Shown here: positions 1 through 3,756 of the stretch, one piece after another
How positions within the stretch are numbered: the stretch's first letter is position 1
How the letters are laid out: every line of letters starts with the position of its first letter
DNA from: DASWJQ01 sp036397095
GTDB taxonomy: Bacteria; Chloroflexota; Anaerolineae; Anaerolineales; E44-bin32
Direction of reading: 5' to 3'
NCBI GenBank assembly: GCA_036397095.1
Contig: DASWJQ010000051.1
Span: 1 to 7,602 of the forward strand
Length of the DNA: 7,602 nt
Notes under the pieces: generated by a model
What the model saw: only the letters and a program-made list of their open reading frames with translations
Databases searched by the model: none
What the model was told of the DNA's origin: nothing
Translations under genes and position numbers: made by a program

Positions 1-111
1 GTGCCGATTCTTGTGCTGGTCGGTCTGCTGAACGTGGAACCATTGATGCAACACCATGGGTTTCTGCATGATGCACTTACGCGGATCGAACGGCTGTTCA
101 TCCACAACTGA
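1..111 (+). CDS. C-terminal fragment of an unidentified protein
   Basis: Frame 1 is open from the first base and ends at a TGA at 109-111. It encodes about 36 residues that read like a protein C-terminus: a hydrophobic stretch (PILVLVGLL) followed by an amphipathic helix (HDALTRIERLF). Base 1 begins a GTG, but no upstream sequence is available to test it as a start, so this is most likely the tail of a gene that begins outside the window. I do not recognise the family. It points towards the leftward operon that ends near base 331, so the two are convergent. Confidence 0.35.
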   Translation: MPILVLVGLLNVEPLMQHHGFLHDALTRIERLFIHN

Positions 112-330
112 TCTTCCGCAAGGATGCGCGCCGGTGTAATCCGAGGTAATAGGGGACAGACCACGGGTATCTCTGTGAAGATCTGACCGCCGCTCGGGGT
201 CTGACCTACTCAACTGACTGAAATTTAAAGTAATTCATCCAGAAATACCGCGTTTTCAGCCCTTAAGCGGGCCATTTCTGGGTCGAAATGGCTGTTGTAG
301 CGTGCCGCCGGTTAGCGTAACCGATAACAG
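112..330. other. Intergenic stretch with no supported gene
   Basis: I see no coding region with an SD here. Two related motifs, GGGGACAGACC near 153 and GGGTCTGACC near 197, give the stretch a patchwork look typical of old insertion or deletion scars. The segment 220-260 is more AT-rich than the rest. It sits between the fragment ending at 111 and the end of the leftward operon. Confidence 0.4.
271..292. other. Perfect 8-bp hairpin, possible transcript end
   Basis: GCCATTTC (271-278) and GAAATGGC (285-292) form a perfect inverted repeat around a 6-nt loop. It lies about 40 bp beyond the stop of the last leftward ORF and just before the rightward fragment's side. It could stabilise or end transcripts from that operon, but no T-run follows it on either strand, so a classical intrinsic terminator is not supported. 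Confidence 0.3.
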
Positions 331-435
331 TCATCTCCTTGAACCATCTATCGGTGGTAGCGCAGAACAAGGGGTCAGGTAGATCGGTATGAGGTTGGCA
401 ATGAAGTTGATGTGGCGTTGGCTTGAGCCTTCCAT
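331..435 (-). CDS. Short ORF (34 aa), possible stub of a lost downstream gene
   Basis: On the minus strand an ATG at 435-433 is preceded by a strong SD, AAGGAG (443-448), at 7-nt spacing. The ORF runs 34 codons to a TGA at 333-331. It lies 44 bp after the DUF4411 stop on the same strand, so it is placed as the third gene of the leftward operon. The start of the peptide (MEGSSQRHINFIANLI) weakly recalls the N-terminus of type I restriction HsdM subunits, where a similar stretch precedes a W-x-x-A-D-L-L motif. Here the resemblance stops at residue 16 and the rest looks like noise. It may therefore be a gene start left after a deletion. The HsdM link is a guess; the start signal is clear. Confidence 0.35.
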   Translation of the reverse strand: MEGSSQRHINFIANLIPIYLTPCSALPPIDGSRR

Positions 436-479
436 GACGTGACTCCTTGCACCTGTTGGGTGGAGGGTATGCCCAATGC

Positions 480-1121
480 TCAGGTTGGCAGGACGAACCG
501 TGCCTCAAGCTTATTCAGGAGCTCGAAGGTGTTCATATGGGGAACGCCAAACATTTCGCATACGTTCGGGATGATGAACTTGCGTTTTACTTCCCGGTTG
601 AGCACTTCATGGGTGACGAGGGTTGCGCCGGTGGTCATGGCTTTAGCAGGCCGTTGAAAAACTACCTGCGTTGCCGATACTGCGTTAAAAACGGCCTCAA
701 AATGCTCATTTACAACACGTAAACTCCGCTTTTTCGGCCGTTTTTGCCTTGTCTCGGCTGCCTCGCCTACGTTTTTCAATGGCCTGTTAGCGATTAGCCA
801 TGGATCTGCACCGCCCAGGAACTCCTCCAGTGCGCCGACCTTCATCTTGTCACCCAGCTCAGCAATGGCGGTAGCAACCTGGCCGAACGCGGCCTGTGTT
901 GCGTCATCGCCGATGTCATGGAATAGGCCGGCGTGGTCTTTAGCCCATTCGGCCAGCTCGTCCTTGCCCTTGGTCAGCTCATCTTTGACGGAGACAATGC
1001 TGGCTAGCTCGAGCGCCTGGTTTTGCAGAAGAAGCCAAGACCAGTAGCCGGGGCAGATGGTCATGCCGTAATAGCGGTTCTTGGCTTCGATGAGGGTGTT
1101 GGCGTCGAGTAGATGCTTCAT
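480..1121 (-). CDS. DUF4411 family PIN-like protein, with in-frame MITE insertion
   Basis: The 213-residue protein begins with LLDANTLIEAKNRYYG and has a V-x-D-E-L motif near residue 48, D106 in GGADPWLIA, and a TLVTHEV strand near residues 167-173. This is the pattern I know from DUF4411, a PIN-like nuclease-fold family. PIN folds use scattered Asp/Glu residues (here D6, E48, D106 and E172 are candidates) to bind metal and cut RNA. Family members are about 160-170 residues long. The excess is residues 112-159, encoded entirely by the mobile element at 647-786 plus one 4-bp target copy. Removing them restores LIAKAMTTGATLVTHE, a normal family alignment. The ATG overlaps the upstream peptidase stop by 4 nt (ATGA) and has no good SD, so it is translationally coupled. 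Pairing with an HTH-ImmA/IrrE gene is common and suggests a toxin-antitoxin-like or defence module. Whether the enlarged protein still folds is unknown. Confidence 0.85.
   Translation of the reverse strand: MKHLLDANTLIEAKNRYYGMTICPGYWSWLLLQNQALELASIVSVKDELTKGKDELAEWAKDHAGLFHDIGDDATQAAFGQVATAIAELGDKMKVGALEEFLGGADPWLIANRPLKNVGEAAETRQKRPKKRSLRVVNEHFEAVFNAVSATQVVFQRPAKAMTTGATLVTHEVLNREVKRKFIIPNVCEMFGVPHMNTFELLNKLEARFVLPT
643..790. mobile_element. 140-bp MITE-like palindromic element with TTAG duplication
   Basis: The element spans 647-786. Its ends are imperfect 16-bp terminal inverted repeats, CAGGCCGTTGAAAAAC (647-662) and the complement of CAGGCCATTGAAAAAC (771-786), with one mismatch. Direct copies of TTAG flank it (643-646 and 787-790). 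A second, inner inverted repeat pairs AAAAACGGCC (687-696) with GGCCGTTTTT (736-745), so the whole element can fold into a long hairpin. It encodes no transposase and must have been moved in trans. It resembles a palindromic repeat that recurs in Pseudomonas genomes. Element plus one target copy is 144 bp, a multiple of three, and the minus frame used by the host gene has no stop. Confidence 0.85.
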
Positions 1122-2254
1122 TCCGTGAGATTATTGGCGTAAGTCTTGAGTTTGGCAGGCTGCATGCCGAGCAGTCTGCCCGCATCGCGCAGGAGCATCC
1201 GGCCGCTCATGGTTTCTGTCAGTACGGCTCTGCTGAAATGAGTGCTGTTCTTTGCTGTTGCGGTGCGGTAGTAGTCGCCGCCACCGCCATCTTTATCCTG
1301 GAAGGCTTTGAGTATCCGCCGGTAGTAGGTGCCGTATTGCTCGCTGGAGATGTAGCCCAGGTCACGCGCTCGGCGGCCGATCACCAATGTGCTGACGTGG
1401 AAGCGAGCCGCCAGCGGTGCCAGGTTGTCCTGCCAGTCGATGTCGCTATCCCAGGCGGCACGGAAGTCTTCCTCCGGCGCGAGGAACTCTCCGGCCACGG
1501 CGTTGCAGAAGGTTTCCTCTCGGCGGCCGTTGGGCGTGCCGCCAGCGGATACGCCGCTGCTGCCGATCCAGATATGTGCCAACTCGTGCATGAGGGTAAA
1601 CAGGCGTGCGGTGTCGGCGTCGGCGCTGTTTATGAACACGACCGGTGCCAGGACGTTACTGATAGCGAAGCCGCGGAATTCGCCAACATCGAGTTTGCGG
1701 TGGGTGTTACCCAAGGCAATGCCGCTGCGCATGACGAGAATGCCGGCAGCTTCGGCGGCTTCAATCAGCGCGCGTACATAGGCGTCGTAGTTGAGGCGGG
1801 GCGCCTCTGGATCTACCCGGAGTGTGCGGCGGATATCGGCTACTACGTCCGTTACCGAGGCCTGTGTTGTGAACCTGCCCACGAAGGGTAGAGGTTCACG
1901 TTCCTGGTCCTGCAGATACTCCAGATACCAGTCTTGTTTGCGCAGCACGTCCTTGACGGTATCCAGTAGGTTGAGGCTGGGGCGCTCTGGCGCCACCCCG
2001 CCTACGATGCGTAGATCAGGCAGGGGTAGGCTCTCGGCTGGCGGCTCCTTGAGGAAGAGGAAGCCGAATGGAACATGGGCAATGCTTGCCCAGTGCTGCG
2101 CCTGTCTGAAGGTGGGTTTGCTTGCGCCTGCCTCCCATTCGAGAACGCGGTTCGGTTTCGTGGGCAGCTTTTTGGCCACTTCCTCGGCGCTAAGGCCTGC
2201 GCGCTCGCGCGACCACGTGAGGATGGTGGGGTTGATAAGGGCGGCTTGGCTCAT
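1118..2254 (-). CDS. HTH domain + ImmA/IrrE family metallo-endopeptidase
   Basis: The 378-residue protein has an XRE-type helix-turn-helix at about residues 9-60 (RERAGLSAEEVAKKL...VLEWEAGASKP), followed by an ImmA/IrrE peptidase domain. The zinc motif HELAH is at 223-227, and the distal glutamate motif FCNAVAGEFLAP at 249-260 supplies E256 as probable third ligand. Both match the family, whose members cleave repressors (ImmA in ICEBs1) or DdrO (IrrE in Deinococcus). The C-terminal 90 residues, including a GGGG run near 324-327, are a helical extension found in the long HTH-fused members. The start is fixed by an in-frame stop at 2279-2281 and has no SD of its own. Its ATG overlaps the stop of a 42-codon ORF, and its own stop overlaps the DUF4411 start. 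It probably regulates its own operon through the HTH and may process or neutralise a partner; the substrate is unknown. Confidence 0.9.
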   Translation of the reverse strand: MSQAALINPTILTWSRERAGLSAEEVAKKLPTKPNRVLEWEAGASKPTFRQAQHWASIAHVPFGFLFLKEPPAESLPLPDLRIVGGVAPERPSLNLLDTVKDVLRKQDWYLEYLQDQEREPLPFVGRFTTQASVTDVVADIRRTLRVDPEAPRLNYDAYVRALIEAAEAAGILVMRSGIALGNTHRKLDVGEFRGFAISNVLAPVVFINSADADTARLFTLMHELAHIWIGSSGVSAGGTPNGRREETFCNAVAGEFLAPEEDFRAAWDSDIDWQDNLAPLAARFHVSTLVIGRRARDLGYISSEQYGTYYRRILKAFQDKDGGGGDYYRTATAKNSTHFSRAVLTETMSGRMLLRDAGRLLGMQPAKLKTYANNLTE

Positions 2255-2379
2255 AGGGGGAGGTGCGGCATATGTCGTTCAGAGGGTTGCGATACTGCGG
2301 CGTTCTGGCAGCCTGTCTGTGTTTCGACCGCGCCTGACTTGAGCTGTCTGCACCACAAGGCGCCCGCACCGTTCAGCAT
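2251..2379 (-). CDS. Small ORF (42 aa) leading the HTH-peptidase operon
   Basis: On the minus strand an ATG at 2379-2377 follows a strong SD, AAGGAG, at 7-nt spacing. The ORF runs 42 codons and stops at 2253-2251 in CTATGAG, so its TGA overlaps the ATG of the HTH-ImmA gene. It starts about 80 nt downstream of the start site predicted from the promoter at 2466-2495. The peptide (MLNGAGALWCRQLKSG...) has two Cys residues, no membrane segment and no family I recognise. Two roles fit: a leader peptide that delivers ribosomes to the SD-less HTH gene, or a small functional protein such as an antitoxin or adaptor. The SD, coupling and lack of another start for the downstream gene support translation; the function is unknown. 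Confidence 0.55.
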   Translation of the reverse strand: MLNGAGALWCRQLKSGAVETQTGCQNAAVSQPSERHMPHLPL

Positions 2380-2465
2380 CGCCGCTCTCCTTGGCCGCAG
2401 GGCTGCGCAAATAAGCCGGGACGTGTTCCGTGTGCGTCACGTATAGGGCAGCCGTTCGTGGAGTG

Positions 2466-2495
2466 ACTATAGGTTGGGGGTGACGATGGCGTCAA
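2466..2495 (-). promoter_or_regulatory. Sigma70-type promoter for the leftward operon
   Basis: Read on the minus strand, TTGACG (2495-2490) is a 5/6 match to the -35 box and TATAGT (2471-2466) a 5/6 match to the -10 box, with 18-bp spacing. Transcription would begin near 2459 and reach the 42-codon ORF after about 80 nt. No clear operator palindrome for the HTH protein is visible nearby. Confidence 0.6.
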
Positions 2496-2629
2496 TTGTG
2501 CTGGCAGGCGCCTGCTATCAAGCATCTCGGCACATCGGCATCCCGACTGGCGTGGCAGCATCGGTGAATCCGGCCGATAGTGGCCGTTGTCACGGGTGTT
2601 CCCGCACCAGTCGCCATCTTCCTTTACGC

Positions 2630-2658
2630 TTGCCCATCACTCCTGACCGGGCTAGAGT
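2630..2658 (+). promoter_or_regulatory. Sigma70-type promoter for the c4-like RNA and small-gene operon
   Basis: TTGCCC (2630-2635) and TAGAGT (2653-2658) are separated by exactly 17 bp and each match 4/6 of consensus. The predicted start, near 2665, falls at the foot of the first hairpin of the c4-like RNA, the expected place if this promoter makes the RNA. It points away from the leftward promoter at 2466-2495. Confidence 0.55.
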
Positions 2659-2664
2659 GCGCTC

Positions 2665-2751
2665 GTCACGGTCAATCCCGTGATCGGGTGTGGTAACCCG
2701 TTTTCAACCAGGGCGCGGAAGCGCCATAGCTGTGTAGCAGGCGCTTTTTTT
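2665..2751 (+). ncRNA. c4-like antisense RNA
   Basis: Three hairpins follow one another. TCACGG/CCGTGA (2666-2671/2678-2683) has a 6-nt loop. CGGGT/ACCCG (2685-2689/2696-2700) has the loop GTGGTA. GGCGC/GCGCC (2712-2716/2721-2725) has a GGAA tetraloop. A terminator ends the unit. The order and the CGGGTGTGGTAACCCG element resemble the c4 antisense RNA of phages P1 and P7, which is cut from the leader of its own target transcript and blocks translation of the icd/ant antirepressor unit by pairing at two short segments. Both segments are visible here: GTGGTAA (2690-2696) complements 2827-2833, and CAACCAGGG (2705-2713) complements 2813-2821 with one G-U pair. No antirepressor gene follows in this window. 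Family identity is from memory of the fold; the complementarity is read directly. Confidence 0.7.
2720..2751 (+). terminator. Intrinsic terminator, mutually exclusive with c4 hairpin 3
   Basis: AGCGCC (2720-2725) pairs with GGCGCT (2740-2745), extended by an inner GCT/AGC pairing, and seven T residues (2745-2751) follow. The left arm reuses GCGCC (2721-2725), which is also the right arm of the third c4 hairpin. The nascent RNA must therefore choose between that hairpin and termination. Termination here gives a discrete short RNA, and readthrough gives the mRNA for the genes downstream. Confidence 0.65.
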
Positions 2752-2772
2752 GTGTCTGGCTACCGCATTTCT

Positions 2773-2865
2773 ATGGCGGGCCGTGCAAGGCAGGCTTCGG
2801 CCTGGCCGGTGTCCTTGGTTGCCGGTTTACCACCCTTGTACGGTCCGCCTCCATTCGTGTGGTAA
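2773..2865 (+). CDS. Short Ash-like ORF overlapping the antisense target
   Basis: The frame is open from 2680 to a TAA at 2863-2865, with an ATG at 2773. The peptide MAGRARQASAWPVSLVAGLP resembles the core of the Ash family (named after phage P4 ash), where a pattern like R-S-M-V-G-R-A-G-x-x-x-x-x-P-V-S-L-V-S-G recurs. In the longer reading (from about 2680), the residues RKRHSCVAGAFF just upstream fit as well, but that DNA is also the c4-like RNA and terminator. No SD is visible for the ATG. Codons about 14-21 are the antisense target, so pairing would block its translation, much as icd is blocked in P1. It may act mainly as a translated leader and not as a protein. Confidence 0.4.
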   Translation: MAGRARQASAWPVSLVAGLPPLYGPPPFVW

Positions 2866-2900
2866 CGCATGGCAGCGGCTCCTTAATTGAACCAAGGAGC
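2812..2900 (+). promoter_or_regulatory. c4 target region with competing SD-sequestering pairings
   Basis: The target has two parts, TCCTTGGTTG (2812-2821) and TTACCAC (2827-2833). Each has two alternative partners. The first pairs with c4 CAACCAGGG (2705-2713) or with AACCAAGGA (2890-2898; 9 bp perfect for 2812-2820). The second pairs with c4 GTGGTAA (2690-2696) or GTGGTAA (2859-2865). AACCAAGGA contains much of the SD AAGGAG (2894-2899) of the leader ORF at 2910. A local hairpin, GCTCCTT/AAGGAGC (2878-2884/2894-2900), also covers that SD. The mRNA thus repeats the two c4 pairing motifs downstream in the same order, so c4 binding and SD exposure should be linked. The sign of the effect cannot be read from sequence. 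Confidence 0.6.
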
Positions 2901-2909
2901 ATAAGGAAA

Positions 2910-2996
2910 ATGCACTTTCCCCCTTTTACCCAAGGGCTCCGCCCTGGGCTGTCCATTCTGTCGTCGACCTCCAGCCTGGAGGTGCGCCATGACTAG
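2910..2996 (+). CDS. Leader peptide ORF (28 aa) coupled to the next gene
   Basis: An ATG at 2910 follows AAGGAG (2894-2899, 10-nt spacing) and runs 28 codons (MHFPPFTQGLRPGLSILSST...) to a TAG at 2994-2996. The stop lies inside the start region of the 91-codon gene, whose ATG is at 2989, an 8-nt overlap. The ORF passes through two hairpins, 2929-2948 and 2967-2983; the second hides the SD of the following gene. A ribosome translating this ORF would melt that hairpin and finish next to the new start, the classical layout for translational coupling. The peptide has no family I recognise and probably matters for the act of its translation. Confidence 0.5.
   Translation: MHFPPFTQGLRPGLSILSSTSSLEVRHD
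2967..2983 (+). promoter_or_regulatory. SD-sequestering hairpin before the 91-codon gene
   Basis: ACCTCCA (2967-2973) and TGGAGGT (2977-2983) form a perfect 7-bp stem with a 3-nt loop. The right arm contains GGAGGT, the SD of the ATG at 2989 (5-nt spacing). Free initiation there should be poor unless ribosomes from the leader ORF open the stem. Confidence 0.65.
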
Positions 2997-3264
2997 CTCC
3001 AACCCTGCTGTTATCCCCTTCCCGAAACGCACCGAGCCGCTCGACTGCATCGATTTTTCCGCCTGTCGCTTTCAGGCAGAGGCCGAGTTGCGGGTGGCGA
3101 TGCTGCACAAGCTGTTCAACATTCTGGCTCGCTCGGGAGCGGCTACGGCCGCCGCAACGGACTTGCACGAGCTCTGCCAGAACGCGCACGAGATGCTCAA
3201 CGACGTGGTGGTGCTCTACCGTAGCTCGCTGGCACAGCCGGCAAGGAGGGCCGCCGATGAGTAA
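2989..3264 (+). CDS. Conserved-looking small protein (91 aa), function unknown
   Basis: The start is fixed by GGAGGT at 5-nt spacing. The N-terminal 20 residues (SSNPAVIPFPKRTEPLD) look unstructured. They are followed by helical, amphipathic sequence at about 27-48 (FQAEAELRVAMLHKLFNILARSG) and 52-82 (TAAATDLHELCQNAHEMLNDVVVLYRSSL). There is no signal peptide or membrane segment, so it should be cytoplasmic. It is about the size of the many small helical Pseudomonas proteins such as DUF3077 and DUF6124, but I cannot place it in either. It overlaps the QslA-like gene by 8 nt in GATGAGTAA, so the two are co-translated and may act together. Expression is probably set by the c4-like RNA and leader ORF upstream. 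Confidence 0.75.
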   Translation: MTSSNPAVIPFPKRTEPLDCIDFSACRFQAEAELRVAMLHKLFNILARSGAATAAATDLHELCQNAHEMLNDVVVLYRSSLAQPARRAADE

Positions 3265-3553
3265 GCCCAGCACCAGCTTTCTGCCAACCCACGACGGCCA
3301 TCGCAGTGCGGTGATCCGTTGGCCGGCGGATTGTCACCAGGCCTTCGACAAGGGCGTGGCCAGCGCCCAGACCTGGCTGGGCAACGACAACACCGGCTGG
3401 CTGTGGGCCGACCTGATACTCCAGCGCGATGCCTTGCCCTCGGCAGCGCAGCGGCGGGCCTTCGAGGTCGGTTTCCTCAGTCGGGTGCACCAGCGCCTGT
3501 GCTCGCCGTTTGGCGGCAATCACCAGGCCAGGAAAACCTGCTTGCAGCTTTGA
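3257..3553 (+). CDS. QslA-like small protein (LasR antiactivator family, probable)
   Basis: The 98-residue protein starts at an ATG with a near-perfect SD, AAGGAGG (3243-3249), at 7-nt spacing. Its core follows W-P-x-D-C-x-x-A-F-x-x-G (residues 22-33), A-x-x-W-L, GWLWADLILQRDALP (47-61) and QRRAFEVGFLSRVHQRLC (65-82). I recognise this as the pattern of QslA-domain proteins. QslA of P. aeruginosa (PA1244) binds LasR and prevents its dimerisation, raising the quorum threshold. Homologues occur in Pseudomonas without a Las system, so binding to LasR itself cannot be assumed here. It is cytoplasmic, with no signal peptide. No LuxR or LuxI gene is in the window. A palindromic repeat begins 4 bp after the stop. 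The family call is from memory and moderate. Confidence 0.6.
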   Translation: MSKPSTSFLPTHDGHRSAVIRWPADCHQAFDKGVASAQTWLGNDNTGWLWADLILQRDALPSAAQRRAFEVGFLSRVHQRLCSPFGGNHQARKTCLQL

Positions 3554-3556
3554 GAC

Positions 3557-3620
3557 GTAGGGCGCTACTCGCCGCAGGCAGTACGCCGACGCTTGGCGGG
3601 CTGCGGCGAGGCCGCTCTAC
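3557..3620. repeat. REP-like palindromic repeat after the QslA-like gene
   Basis: The outer arms GTAG (3557-3560) and CTAC (3617-3620) enclose a perfect 8-bp stem, CGCCGCAG (3570-3577) and CTGCGGCG (3601-3608), and an inner CGCC/GGCG pair (3584-3587/3595-3598). The 64-bp unit folds into one long imperfect hairpin and sits just past a stop codon, the usual location of Pseudomonas extragenic palindromes. It may protect the mRNA 3' end. No T-run follows. Confidence 0.55.
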
Positions 3621-3626
3621 CTAAAG

Positions 3627-3646
3627 TTGCGCAAGTTCTTGCGCAA
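3627..3646. other. Tandem self-palindromic TTGCGCAA motif
   Basis: TTGCGCAA occurs twice (3627-3634 and 3639-3646) separated by GTTC. Each copy is a perfect palindrome, and the pair can also form a hairpin. It lies 110 bp upstream of the PAAR-effector start in an otherwise gene-free gap (3554-3756), so it could be an operator for that cassette or part of a stem-loop. No convincing sigma70 or sigma54 promoter was found next to it. Confidence 0.3.
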
Positions 3647-3756
3647 TCGATGGTTTTAGATGCGAATCACCGCATAAATCAGACCATTGCGATTGCGCCA
3701 AGCCGCCACTTTGCGGCAAGGTCTCAAACCCTGCCGCACCGATAAGGAGATTGGTC

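Noticed and set aside
263..508. Minus-strand 81-codon ORF spanning the end of DUF4411
   Set aside because: It starts inside the DUF4411 coding region in another frame without an SD; the better-supported ORF here is 331-435 in a different frame.
439..722. Plus-strand ORFs 439-657 and 447-722
   Set aside because: They lie antisense to the DUF4411 gene and run into the MITE; no start signal or motif supports them.
1238..2342. Long plus-strand ORFs (1238-1891, 1389-1781, 1791-2342) opposite the peptidase gene
   Set aside because: They are antisense to a protein with clear HTH and HELAH motifs, lack SDs, and have low-complexity Ala/Arg/Ser-rich translations typical of high-GC shadows.
2472..2700. 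Plus-strand ORF 2474-2683
   Set aside because: It has no SD and no recognisable motif, and it ends within the c4-like RNA after crossing its promoter.
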